NCBI RefSeq assembly: GCF_017591425.1
Contig: NW_024467120.1
Span: 9,548,001-9,612,000, forward strand
Direction: 5' to 3'
From: Ochotona curzoniae
Taxonomy: Eukaryota > Chordata > Mammalia > Lagomorpha > Ochotonidae
DNA length: 64,000 bases
Both the position numbers and the translations under genes were made by a program. Positions 37,246 to 48,925 of the stretch are shown in pieces. Below the pieces are notes generated by a model that made no database searches, had not been told where the DNA came from, and saw only the letters and a list, made by a program, of their open reading frames with translations. Each line of letters opens with the position of its first letter. Within the stretch, counting starts at the first letter, position 1.

Positions 37246-38959
37246 AGCAAATCATCTTCATGTGAGATAGAAGAGTTTATGAGGCAAAAGCAACAATAAT
37301 CTATAAACTCTCTTTGAAATTGATAAAGCTTTGATTTCACAGCACCTGCTGCAATATGTACAAGTTACTCATATATGGTTTTGGTGGAGTACATTTGAAT
37401 TTGTAAGACATGGATTTGCAAAAACTGAGGTTCCTGTGAAATAGTCAACTCAGCTTGGTCTCTGAGAAAATGCATTATCATTACTGATATATTACAGAAA
37501 GCAAAGATAACCATCCTTATGAAATTCATAATTTGACAAGATCCAGAACATAATAACATCTCTTGTTACAGGCACTAACCAAGCATTTGAAGACCATTTC
37601 CCATATTCAAATAATACTGCACTTGTAGCCATCATTGCCTGATTACTCACCTGGGGTTATTAATCTCTCATTGACTTTCACACTTCAATTTAGAAAAATA
37701 AGTTAAATGTACAAGAGGCTACTTTAAAGCTTTTATTTAGAACACATTCAGATGTATTGCTCTCCAGGGTTGCCCTCACTTGTAGGTATGTAATCATTTC
37801 TCAGATAATGCTGTCATTAACTAACATGACCTTGAAACAGGTTGCTAAGAATCTAAGGAGATTTAAGAAAAAGCAACAACAGGAGATGTGGCCTTTGGTT
37901 CAACACTAAATATTGGGGATGGAGGGCACAACTTGCTCAAAGGATGATTATAACATGCTAAACCCAAGGTGTAGAAAAATGATTGAAAATACATTAGAAC
38001 TGCCACAGTTGAGTGGGTGAGTGAAGCAGTAGCATTGTGCTTTTCTACATTGTTTTTCAATATCATCACTTTTCATTATTCAGTGTCTATACTTTCATAT
38101 ATTTAACCCATTTTTTGCAAAGCATGATCATATGCTATTTATTTATCACTGATATTAGTATATGTTAACTTATTAGCATATATTAAATTACTAACTATTT
38201 TTGCATTCTTCTAGTTTCTGGGTGATTTTATTTTCAATTTGAAGAGGAACCAACTGGCAAAATAAAAATGTCTAAATTTGCTGTTGAAACCAAAAGGTGA
38301 GGTGAAAAAGAATATTGACATTGCTGTAAGCTAGAATCACCCAGCAGCAAGACCAACTGTCCACTTTGTCACAGAAACGTTTAAAGAATAAATGAGCAGT
38401 CACAGTAGCACTATGGAAAGTCAGTTATGTGTTTTTGCATCTATAGTGTATAACGTTGATTTAATATGAAAATCTATCCAATTAGCCATTGCCATAAAAT
38501 GGCAAATTAACTAATCTCTTATTGTGGAATGAGCCATTTTCACAACTTAATAACACACAAATCCATTATAGCAAATAAGGTTAATATGAATAACTCCACA
38601 AAAAGCTAAAAAAAAAAATGAGAGTGCAATACTGTGCTAATGAGCCTGCTTAAAACTGGGTCGTGTTGGCTCTGCTGTACCATTACTCTGAAATGGCTTC
38701 TATGAAGAAATGTGGCATAATAACATTGGAAAAGATGTAAGTCCTACGTTGTGAATTTATTTAAATCTTGCAATCTATGTGAGTGTTGAGATTACAATAT
38801 CTTTTCTTCTGACAATATGAAGAGAGCTCAGAGCCCAGAGACTAGAAGGAGGGGTACAGGATGGTTCATTGTGTCTTCTCCGTTCTGGGGGTCAAACAAG
38901 CTGGCATTAGTTAAGCAGGAACCTCCAATACATAATTTTACAATGTTACCAAAGAGGCA
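37246..38959. other. Unassigned AT-rich sequence
   Basis: No recognised gene or element was found. Around 38.1-38.6 kb it is especially AT-rich. Confidence 0.4.
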
Positions 38960-39394
38960 AAATAGAGGTGGCAAATCTCACTTAACATAGTATTCTCCAG
39001 GATCATCCACGGTGTTGCAATCACCAACTACTTCCTTTTGCTAAGGTTGAGAAGTTATTGTATAGACTTCATATTCCAGAATGTCTTTATCCATTCATCC
39101 ACCAATGGACGCTTGGGCTGTTTTCATCTCCTGACCATTAGTAGTTTTGCGAAAATTATGTGTGTGCTGATATCTCTAAAATGTCCTGAGTTCCTTACCT
39201 TTGTATATATGCCCAAACATGGGATTATATGATAGCTTTTGCAATTTTTGTTATTAAATGGCATATCTGCAATTTTTTTAGGTACCTGTGCAGTGTTTTC
39301 TGTAATGTATGTACTATTTTACATTCAAATCAACACTGTGCAAAGGTTCTCTTTTCTCTGAACACATGGTAAAGCTTGTCATTTTAATGATAGC
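38960..39394 (-). mobile_element. Old L1 fragment, ORF2 3' end / 3' UTR
   Basis: TTATCCATTCATCCACCAATGG, TGCTGATATCTCTAAAATG and ATATATGCCCAAACATGGGA match the reverse complement of the 3' part of mammalian L1 ORF2 known from many old copies. All frames are broken. It continues after the SINE at 39.4 kb as one element. Confidence 0.75.
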
Positions 39395-39672
39395 CATTGT
39401 GGGCCCAACTCAGTGGCCTAGTGGCTTAAGTCTTCACCTTGAATGCGCCAGGGTCCAGGCAGCCCCGCTTCCAATCCAGCTCCCTCCTTGTGGCTTTGGG
39501 ACCCTGCACCCACGTGGGAGACCTGGAAGAGGCTCTGAGATCCTGGCTTCAGATCAGCTCAACTCCGGGCGTTATCACCTGGGGGAGTGAATCAATGGAT
39601 GGAAGATCTTCCTCTCTATCTCTCCTCCTCTCTGTATATCTGACTTTGCAATAAAAATAAATCTTAAAAATC
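39395..39672 (+). mobile_element. CSINE inserted in the old L1
   Basis: It runs from GGGCCCAACTCAGTGGCCTAG to GCAATAAAAATAAATCTTAAAA. The left flank AATGATAGCCATTGT and the right flank AATAATAACAGCTGT look like a diverged target-site duplication. The L1 reading continues across it. Part of the middle (the GGAAAGCAG...GGCCCAA segment) is deleted. Confidence 0.85.
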
Positions 39673-40690
39673 ATAATAATAATAACAGCTGTCCTAACAA
39701 GTGTAAGTTAGCTTCTCATTCTGGTTTGATTTATATTTTCCTGATTATAAATGATGAGGAGTACCTTCTTCTTATATCTATTGGCTCTTTCTATGTCTTT
39801 GGAAAATATGTGTGAATATTTTGCTCTTTTTTGGTTAGGTTGTTTGTATTTTTACTATGTAAATGTATGCATTCCTTGCATGTTTTGAATGTCAACCATT
39901 TATCATGTGATAGACGGTTTGCACATGGTTGATACCAGTTATTACACTGCCTTTTCATTTTGTCATTTGCTCCCTAGCTGCACAGAAGCACTTTAGTTTA
40001 ATATATTCCCATTTCTTTATGTTTGATTTTGTGAATTTGGTTTCAGTGTAAATTTATTTTTTAGACATTATTGTCACAGACATTTTCCTTATGCTTTCTT
40101 TTAAGAGTTTTATATTTTCAGGTCTCATATGTAGGTCTTTGGTTCACTGTAAATTTATTTTGGTTTTTGTTTTAAAACAAAGGTACAGTACCTGTCCAGA
40201 TTTCCCAACATCAGTCATTGAAAAGACCATCATTTTTTTATTGTGTTCTCTTGATGAACCAACCAAAAATTACTTGATTGAATATGCTTGGATTTTTTTC
40301 TGGACTCTTTGTTGCATCTCATTGGTATGGCAACACTGTACAATTTTAGGATCTCTATAATTTTGCAATATTATTTAAGAACAGTGTTATACTTCTTTCT
40401 CAAGACTATTTTGAGTACTTGGAGTCTTCTGTTCAAGTATATTTATTAAAATGATTTTAGAATGTTGATAGAGGTGATGTTAAATCAACCTCATTTTGAA
40501 TGTTGTGGATATTTTGTCAAGATTGAGTCTTTTAATCCTCCAGCATGGGAACCATTTTTACTTATTGGTGTCTACTTCTAATCCACATTCTATAGTTATA
40601 ATGTACATTTTAAAAATATCCTGCTTAAATTTAGTTCTATGATTTTTATTCTGTATGATGTCTTCTTTTTAAAACTGTGATTTGTTTATT
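39673..40690 (-). mobile_element. Old L1 fragment, ORF2 C-terminal half
   Basis: CTAGCTGCACAGAAGCACTTTA, GAGTTTTATATTTTCAGGTC, TCCCAACATCAGTCATTGAAA, GCATCTCATTGGTATGGC and TTTTGTCAAGATTGAGTC are landmarks of the minus strand of L1 ORF2. There are many stops and indels and no usable frame, so this is an ancient dead copy. Confidence 0.8.
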
Positions 40691-40702
40691 TAAAAGGCTG
40701 AG

Positions 40703-40969
40703 TGGGACCAGTACCATGGCATAGCAAACTAAGTCTCTGCCTGCAGTGCCAGCATCTTTTATGGGCTCTGGTTTGAGTCCCACCTATTCCACTTTCAATT
40801 CAGCTCCCTCGCCTCGAAATGGCATGCAAATGTAGCAGAAGATGGTCCAAATCTTTGGGCTCTTGGACTCATGCAGGAGACCTGGAAGAAGCTCCAGGCT
40901 TCTGGCTCATAGCTGCATAGTGGCCCAGCCTGGGATTCTGCAAACATTTGGTAGGTAAACAAATGACTG

Positions 40970-41023
<54 letters not shown>

Positions 41024-41075
41024 TGAGAGAGAGAGAGAATGAGACTCTCCCTTTCAAACAGAATTGAATAAATCT
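40703..41075 (+). mobile_element. CSINE with GT/GA-expanded tail
   Basis: GGGACCAGTACCATGGCATAGC, TGCAGTGCCAGCATCTTTTAT, GTAGCAGAAGATGGTCCAAAT, GGAGACCTGGAAGAAGCTCC and CCTTTCAAACAGAATTGAATA give the C-repeat order. The CT-rich part has been replaced by GT and GA runs. It meets a minus-strand SINE tail to tail. Confidence 0.8.
40974..41038 (+). repeat. (GT)n(GA)n compound microsatellite
   Basis: About 15 GT units are followed by about 15 GA units with a single GT interruption, inside the CSINE tail. Confidence 0.95.
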
Positions 41076-41377
41076 TTTTATTAATGAGGCAAAATGATAG
41101 AGAGAAGGATGAGAGACAAAAGAAAGAGAGAGATTTTACATTCACTTATATCTAGGCCAGGCTGAAGAGAGAATGCAAGAATTTCATCCTGGTCTCCCAA
41201 ATGGGTGGCATGCCCCGAGTACCCGAGTTACCTTCCACTGCCTTCCTAGGCACACTGATATGGAGCTGGATAAGAAGCTGAGCTGTCCGGACTCAAACCT
41301 GACACAGGTTGTAGTAGGATGCTAGTTTCACAAACTGTAACTGAACGTGCTGCACTGAAACTCCAGCCCCCTAGAGG
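41076..41377 (-). mobile_element. CSINE, minus strand, old
   Basis: ATTAATGAGGCAAAATGATAG (tail side), GAATTTCATCCTGGTCTCCC, CTTCCACTGCCTTCCTAGGC, TATGGAGCTGGATAAGAAGC and GTCCGGACTCAAACCTGACAC (B-box side) give the reverse C-repeat order. It forms an inverted pair with the plus-strand SINE just before it. Confidence 0.75.
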
Positions 41378-41599
41378 AAAAATCTTTCCTTTCTCCCAAA
41401 AAATTTTGGTGTCCGTTGTGTATTCCCTACCTGCAGCATTTATCATATTGAAGAAAAATTCTTCCATGTCAGTTTGAAGGCTGTATTTTAAAAATCAGGA
41501 AACATTATAGAATAGTTTAAAATGTATTTTCTGCATCTAACTGAGAAAACTATGGTTTTGATATTTCATTATTAGTAGCTTACCAACAGACTTATATCT

Positions 41600-41667
41600 C
41601 AGCTTTTTTAAAAATGTTTTTTTATTAAGGAAAAATGTTGCATAAATTTCATATGTACAGTTTTTGT
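41600..41667 (-). mobile_element. L1 3' end, left part of interrupted copy
   Basis: The stretch TTATTAAGGAAAAATGTTGCA and AAATTTCATATGTACAG is the kind of sequence found at the 3' end of lagomorph L1 copies read in reverse. It resumes after the SINE. Confidence 0.5.
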
Positions 41668-41985
41668 TTTAAAGATTTATTTTTATCGCAAAGTCAGATA
41701 CACAGAGAGGAGAAGAGACAGAGAGGAAATTCTTCCATCTGGTGATTCACTCCCCAAGTAACCGCTACGGCCGGTGCTGTGCCGGTCCGAAACCAGGAGC
41801 CAGGAGCTCTTCCGGGTCTCCCACATGGGTGCAGGGTCCCAAGGCTTTGGCCTGTCCTTGACTGCTTTCCCAGGCCACAAGCAGAGAGCTGGATGGGAAG
41901 TGGAGCTGCTGGGATTAGAACCTGCGCCCATATGGGATCCCAACTTGTTCAAGATGAGGACTTTTTGCTGCTAGGTCACAGAGTT
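41668..41985 (-). mobile_element. CSINE, full length, minus strand, young-looking
   Basis: It runs from AAGATTTATTTTTATCGCAAAG to TTTGCTGCTAGGTCACAGAG with little divergence. It keeps GGTCTCCCACATGGGTGCAGG, AGCTGGATGGGAAGTGGAGC and the B-box complement (GGATTAGAACC). It matches the pika-type subfamily with a tail lacking CTGCCTTTC. Confidence 0.9.
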
Positions 41986-42180
41986 TTAAGAACATAATTC
42001 CTAATCTTCCCTGCCCTCTTCCCATTATTCCCCTTTCCTTCCTTCTTCCTTTCTTATTTAAAAAAAAAATCTTTACAGTGGCATCTTTCTAATTTGCTTT
42101 AACTCTCAAGCTTAACCCTCCAATAAATAAAGAATTCAACCACTAAGTAAAAGCAAACAAACAAACAAACAAATCACTTT
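41986..42180 (-). mobile_element. L1 3' UTR, right part of interrupted copy
   Basis: The C/T-rich CTTCCCTGCCCTCTTCCCATT and CCCTTTCCTTCCTTCTTCC would be a G/A-rich polypurine tract on the minus strand, as expected in an L1 3' UTR. A small AAAC repeat lies at 42155-42172. Confidence 0.45.
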
Positions 42181-42971
42181 ATTGGGAGTATAGACAAGGG
42201 ATATAAAAAAGAATCAAATGTCAAAATGTGATTTTACTTATGTATATTATATTTTTGAACTTTGTATCTGATTGAGTTTTAAGAGTCACTAAACAGCATT
42301 AATGATTTAACCCCCAATGCTAATTGAGATGAGACTGACAATGAAGGGCCGGGGTCATTATTTGGTGGACATGGCCAGCCGGAAAATATAACTACAATTT
42401 TCCTGTCACAAACTCAAAACTTACATGTCTAAGGACAATAATAATATTAATTGATAATAACTATATGACTTAATATTAAATGCAACAGTAAAGAAGACTT
42501 GGCATCTTGTAGATTAGCATGTTTGCTTTTGTTATTAGTGTTGTTTCTCTTTCATTGTCATAGAGATATTAATCTGTAGTTTAAGCACCTGGGAGAATGA
42601 GTGGTCAAGTGAACAGCTGAGCTAAGCCGCTGAACACCACTGTCATGTGAACGAGCAAGGAAAAATTAGTTTGCCTTTTTCCATTTTCTTTAGGGAACCT
42701 TTTCATTATAAGGGTTGCAACATCTTCCATTTAATTAACAGAGTGTAACACTTTGGTGGAGAGTGAGACTGTAGGGATGAAATAACTAATTCCGAATTGC
42801 ATGGGAGTGAAGAAATCCTTGGAAGTAGAAGTCTTAAGGAGGTCCCACATTTGTAACAACTTGTACTTCAAAAACCCCACTAACATCTCATAGGGAAGGC
42901 TTGAGTATGGGCTCCTCTTTGCACAGGATGTGGAAAAAGAGTAGTAATGGCTTTAGCCAAAACACGGGTGA
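42181..42971. other. Unassigned sequence
   Basis: No gene or recognised repeat was seen. Confidence 0.35.
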
Positions 42972-43270
42972 GAGACAGAGAGCTTAAGATACTGCGTAAA
43001 ATGCCCATAGCCCATACTGGAGAGCCAGGTTTTGACTCTCCGCTCTGCTTCCAGTGTTAACTTCCTGCTAATGTTCAACCTTGAGAGGAAAGTAGGCAGT
43101 GGTTCGAGAATGTGGGTCCATGCACCCACAGGGGACCCAGATTGATTTCCAGGTTCTTAGCTTTATCCTGGTCAAGCCATGATTGTCAATGGAAGCTAGG
43201 GTTGAATCTATGAATGAAAGCTGGGCATATCTGCTTCTGTCTCTGCCTTTTAAATGAATAAAGATCATAA
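42972..43270 (+). mobile_element. CSINE, diverged
   Basis: CTTAAGATACTGCGTAAAATGC, GTTTTGACTCTCCGCTCTGC, CACAGGGGACCCAGATTG, TTCCAGGTTCTTAGCTTTA and CTGCCTTTTAAATGAATAAAG follow the older C-repeat subfamily on the plus strand. Confidence 0.6.
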
Positions 43271-43599
43271 AATATATTTGAAAACTTAAAACTCATACCA
43301 ATTCTATTACAAGCAACAGTTTTGTTTGTTGGTTTGTTTCTTCATGGTGAAAGAATTCACAACAGGGCAATTTTGAAATCTTATCACCGTTCAGTGTTGG
43401 GAACTCTGTATCAGATGAAGGAAATGATGATGCTACAGCTCAGGGGAAGGCAGGAGAATAAAATAAAAGTCTTAGAAGAGACACATAAATACCTGGGGAC
43501 ACTGGCCCAGCCAACCAACCAAGAGTCATTCCAAAGACAAGCGATCTCCTTGTCTCCACCACTCACCCTATCACAGCACCACCCAGGTTCCAATATGAT

Positions 43600-44330
43600 A
43601 AGGTTGGACTACAGCTGAGAGATAGAGTTACAGCTGGGGATCTCAACATCCTGCCATCAGTGACTGAAAGACCATGTGGACAGCAGATCAGTAAGATTAT
43701 AGATGATCTGATCTGAACAGCACATCAATCAACTTGATCTAACTGACACTTATAAAACATTATATCCACAATGGCCATGTATGTACTCTTCTTTTGCCCA
43801 CATGAAGCATTTCCAGAGCTGGACCACATTCTGATCCAGCAAATGCAGCTTAAAATATTTAAAATAACAAAAATCATTGGATTATGTTATTCCTTCTACA
43901 AACTCAAAATTAGGCATAGCTAGAATTTCCCCATATAATTTGGAAGTTAAGCATCATACAAGTACAGAACTATTCAGTGAATAAAAAGTCTCAGGACATT
44001 AGAAAAAGTGATTTATCTAAATAAAAATGTCTCTGGAATACTATTAATAGCATATTAATAATAACATGCATGAAAAGAAAAATCTAAAAGCCACAATTTT
44101 GAGCTCCATTTTACAAAACTAGTGAGAAAGAACAAATCAGAACTCAAGAAATCAGGTGAAAGTTAATACTCAAATTTAAGGAAAAAAATGAATTTGGAGT
44201 TGGAATTTAAAACTATAGTGAAAAAAACACAATGATGAGTGAATGAGAGGTTTTAAGAAAGTTCACAAAAAGTAGACATTATGAGAAACTGCATGGATGG
44301 CAAAAAAATTGAAAAAATCATCTTATCTTT
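43600..44330 (+). mobile_element. Old L1 fragment, ORF2 endonuclease region
   Basis: AGCTGGGGATCTCAACATCC, AGATTATAGATGATCTGATC, TCAACTTGATCTAACTGACA, CACATGAAGCATTTCCAGAG and GGACCACATTCTGATCCAGC match the nucleotide order of mammalian L1 ORF2 downstream of the endonuclease core. Stops and frameshifts are frequent. It is opposite in strand to the old L1 at 39-40.7 kb, so it is a separate insertion. Confidence 0.7.
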
Positions 44331-47300
44331 TAAGTATATTTACCACCAACTTTTTAAAAATTCTTCATACACCAAAGGGTCCCTGTGATCCAAATGGGAA
44401 TCTTTCAGAGGCCAAAGCCGTAAGAAGCTCATACTGATATATAACAAAGTAAATAACACAACATTGGATTATCACTCAAAGGATACAGCTAAGGTCCTCA
44501 AGTCCATATTCAACAATACATTAACTACATGGAGGGGTATAACAATATCTAAGGTATGGAAAATTGTCAAAAACTTCTGTATATGTCTGCCTTTCACAGT
44601 AATGGTGCCTAACTGTCCATTCCTTAGTATGTCTTGCATATAGTAAGTTGCTCCTAAAGGGAATAGTGTGGAATTGGGGGTCCTTCACTGTGAGAAAGCT
44701 GACAGATGCCACCTCAGAAGATGAGGATGAAAGCAGCAAGTCGCATCAATGACAGGACCACCGACGATGTGGTGAGAACACAGTGGTTGTTTGCTTATCT
44801 TTATCTATGTTCCTCCTCCCCTGGTGCCATCATCCAGCCCCATAAGCATGAAGAAAGCATGTGGAACAAAAGAGCAGAGAGACATTCTACAAGACACATT
44901 AACCAACAATCCTAAGCCTATCAAAGTCCTGACAATTTTCACTCTCAAGAACTTAAGGAAATATGGTGACTCAATACCATGCAATGACCTGGATGGGAAC
45001 CTGGCATTGAGAATGGACATTAGAGAAAATATCATGCTATGCAACTAGTGTGCATATTCAGCTATAAAGATTACTCTAAGAACGGGAACAATTGAGTTAA
45101 AGTCTACTGTGTAGCTAGGAAATTAAAGTCACCAAAAGGCATGTTATATATTGCTACCAAGAATTTTTTTTTCCAAATGATTCAGTAATTTGATGATTGT
45201 TTTATACGTAGTGCTGTCAAGTAGTTCTCGGTACATTTAATTCCTGTGACTTCTTATATAAAATCACATTTTTACATGTAAAAATAAACTAAATCTAATG
45301 GTTTAATATAAAAATAATATGAGTTCCATGTTCTAAAAAATTTCAACACATTACAAAATATGAAAATAGACATTAAATGATGATTTGCACTAAAATAGGG
45401 AAAACAGAGTAGTACATATCCAGATGTGTTCAGGAAGTCAAAAAAATTACCTGTAGCTCCACAGTGAAATACATGGAAATAGCTTGCTATGTTTTATATA
45501 TCTTTTCAAAGTGTTAAGATAATTTTCTGTAAATCCAGAATGACTCTGTTGAACAAAATCACTTTCCAACACATTACTACTTTTTAAAAGATGGTATCAT
45601 AAGTTCAGCCTATTACATTTTTTGCATCAATGATTATAAATACCAGACCACTCATGAATGTGGTTAAAGAGCAAAATACTAATTCACATCTCTAGTAAAT
45701 ATTGTTGCAGGATTCACAAACTTGAATGATTCTACAGTTTGTACTCTGGTGCTATAAACACATGGTATAACGTATTTAGACTTTGATTATTACATATTTA
45801 AAGTGGAATGTTTCTGATTGTGCATATGGACATAAAGCATCAATATTAGCCTTAACTTTAACATTTGGCATTCCATAGTGTTGAATCTTATATTGGTGAA
45901 TTAGTTGACCGTAAGTTTTACAAAACACTTGATTCAAATTTGTACTACAATACACAGGTGCAAGCTCCTAAACTAGAACTTTAATTTTCCGCATAATTTC
46001 ATAATTCCCATTAATAATGCTACTTTTTAAATTAACAGGTCCTAGTTAGAGTGATATGTGTATATTATTCAAAAAGTGCTGATATGATATCATGTATGAA
46101 TGATCATTTAAATACATTACTGTAGAAACTAAATCATTCTTTGTAATTAAGCAGAAATGATAAAATTTAGAAATAATCAACATTGTAGACATGCAAATAA
46201 AAACCTGTCATGTGGTTTGTGAAAAGTCCCTTAAAAATAAATAAGATATGCTTATATTCATTCTTTAGATGTGACACGTGAGCCACTGTCATAATGACAG
46301 ACTAGCTTGGTGATTGGTTGAATAGGAATTCTGTCATATTCCTGCATCTTTGCTTAAAAATAAATTTAAAAATAAGAGAAGGGATCAATTTCTTGACTTG
46401 GTTCATTTGCTCTTTTGATGATACTCCACTTAGCCTGAGTTCATCCATTTTTATTTATCCTCATTGTGTCTGTGTAACAGCTATGTCTGTTTGGTACTAT
46501 ATTTTATTACTTTTGGAGTGCTAGGCACATATATTTACTTTATAGATATATTCTCAGTGTTGGAAGAATGCTAATCTTTAAGCTTTCATAAAAAATGAAG
46601 TATAATTTTTAAGCTATGGAGATGAACAAAAAGTTCCATCACTGCATTAACTTGAGAACAATTTTAAAATTTCTATTTACCTTAAAACAGAAAAAGAACA
46701 AAAATGGCATTATTAATTTTATATAGCTGGCAGAGTTTTTTTTCCAGGAAACTTATTTCAATTATATCAGAATCACAACAAAGGACATGAAGAAATTGGA
46801 AGAACGCAGAAGAATGGCATAAGGAAGTTTACAATTGGTGAATAGCAGGGTTAGTGAAGGTGTTACAATTACAAAATCAATCCTGGAGAAGAAGAGAATT
46901 CCAGATTCTCGGAGCTCATGTTTGAGGAACTTGTTTTTTTCTCTGGAGTCTGGCCTATTTGAACTAAATGATGTCAGTGACCACAGTGAGTGGAGCTGTT
47001 CCAGGATTCACCAGTTTCCACAAAGACTCAGTCCCTAGGGTTATTAAAGCCTTAGAATTTCAAGGTGTGAAACTATACAATGAACAAATAGTTGCAAAGC
47101 TCAAGATGCAGATACAACTCAGAAACTTGGATCCCAAACTAATATAGATAACAGGATAATACCATTGAGCACTATTTCTGAGTAATGACCACTATTTGTG
47201 AGTAACCAAAAAAACGCAAGTATGAATGACCTTGTATATCTGTAATAATATGGGAATGTTGCTCTTTAAAAGGGACAACAGTGAGATGTAAGAACTCATT

Positions 47301-47704
47301 GTGTTTTCACGACTTTGGAATAGCTGGCTTCCCCTCTAAATCTTGCGATCTGAAGTAATCTCCCTCCTGGCTCACCTCACATTTTTTTTTTAAATCACTG
47401 TTTCTTTGAGAATGAGATACACACAGTCCAATGGAAACAAAACAAAAGATTCCATTTCTGATTAGGAAATCCCCAGTTCATACAGTGCATTGTGTCTTAG
47501 AGTCCTAGTTATGCATGTAATATGCTTATATTTTAACTGACTCCTTTTACTTGTTAAGTGCCTTGAAGTCAAGAATACAATTAGATCTTTCAATTCAAAG
47601 AGGCTGTTGGACCCTTTAGCTCTATTATAAAAATGTACAGTAAAAGCTTTCCACGGCTCAGAGGTGAAAATAATAGTTATCCTAAAAAAACCAAAAAGGA
47701 ACAA
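44331..47704. other. Unassigned AT-rich sequence, 3.4 kb
   Basis: Open frames near 44.7-45.05 kb on both strands are under 90 codons with no recognised domain. Some of it may be further old L1. A 20-bp tandem duplication lies at 47170-47206. Confidence 0.4.
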
Positions 47705-47771
47705 AAAGAAAAAAAAGGAAGAGAAAGAGAGAGAGAGAAAGCGAGAAAGCGAGAGAGAAATAAAGAGAAAT
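47705..47771 (+). repeat. (GA)n-rich purine stretch
   Basis: An imperfect GA and GAAA run with GCGA interruptions. Confidence 0.8.
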
Positions 47772-48821
47772 GAATTATCCCACCTCTACTCAGGCACAGA
47801 CAGCTGACACTGCCTTGTTGTCCATCTCCATGAGAACAGTAGTTTTAAATTGTGAGAAAGCAACTGGGAATGAGACTGTAAAGAGAGAGCATTGTCATTG
47901 CTTTTAAATTACACCAAATCTAAAATGCATTCAAATTGAAAGCATGAAAATTGCAGTAACTACTTCAATAAGCAAGTAGTTTAAAATATACTTCCTGGCA
48001 CCATGTGTATATTCACAGGGAAAATTATTAAGAAAAAGAGAATGTAGTTTTATAAAAAATAAAAACATAAAATTTGAAATATTTTTTATTGTATCAATGA
48101 AAGTGATGTGGTTATAAAAAAAGTATTCACAATTAATTAGAGTTAACATTGCTTTCCAACCAATCTTAATCATGAAGCGACCCTTGAGACAGGAGACATA
48201 TTGCCACAAAGTTGGCTCTCATCAATATCAAGTGGCCAACTCACAACTAGACAGGAGGAAACACTGAAAGTATAAAAGCAGTTGGGTGGGAGGGGAGGCG
48301 ATTTTAACAAAGTTGAATCAGAGTGCCCAGGTATTAAAACAGAGTCACAAAGCTGACCTGCTGGATCACAGAGAATAGGAACACTGGGCTCCAGCCCTCA
48401 CGAGCACTGAAGGTACCGCTGCTTGTGTGACTTGCAGTTATTTAAGCAAAAGGAATATGAAGGGCTAGCACATTTAACCAGGGTGGCTAATGTTATATGT
48501 TCACTGGTTAGCAGGTTCAGGCACGTTTGTGCAGTGATTGGTTCACATAGTGCAATGTGTGGTGCTAGCATTACAGAGCAGGTACAGTATGGGATTCATT
48601 TCCCCAGAACTCGTATGCTTGCAATTACACTTTTCAAAAATTCCATAATGTTTTCCAAATGGCAGATTCTATTAAAAGGGCAGCACTGTCACTTTCATTA
48701 TATAACCCAGATATTTATGAAATTCTCAGAATCACATTAAGCACAATGTTGATGCCTTACCAAAATGACATGATTTTTGGAATTAAAAACCTCATCTTTG
48801 GTGAACTTTATCTAGAAACTT
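47772..48821. other. Unassigned sequence
   Basis: The 105-codon plus frame at 48423-48740 has no recognised domain. No named repeat was identified. Confidence 0.4.
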
Positions 48822-48925
48822 TTTAAAAGATGTATTTATTTTTATTGCAAAGTCAGATATACAGAGAGGAGGAGAGACAGAGGTGAAAATCTTCTATCCA
48901 AGGATTCACTCCCCAAGTGGCTCAC
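48822..48925 (-). mobile_element. CSINE 3' end, minus strand, truncated
   Basis: AGATGTATTTATTTTTATTGC, AAAGTCAGATATACAGAGAGG, AGGATTCACTCCCCAAGTGGC are well preserved, then the element stops. Only about 100 bp of the 3' end remain, so this is a 5' truncation at insertion or a later deletion. Confidence 0.8.

Noticed and set aside
44706..45048. Possible exon or processed pseudogene at 44.7-45.05 kb
   Set aside because: Short open frames occur on both strands, but no known protein, splice-site pair or poly(A) remnant was recognised.
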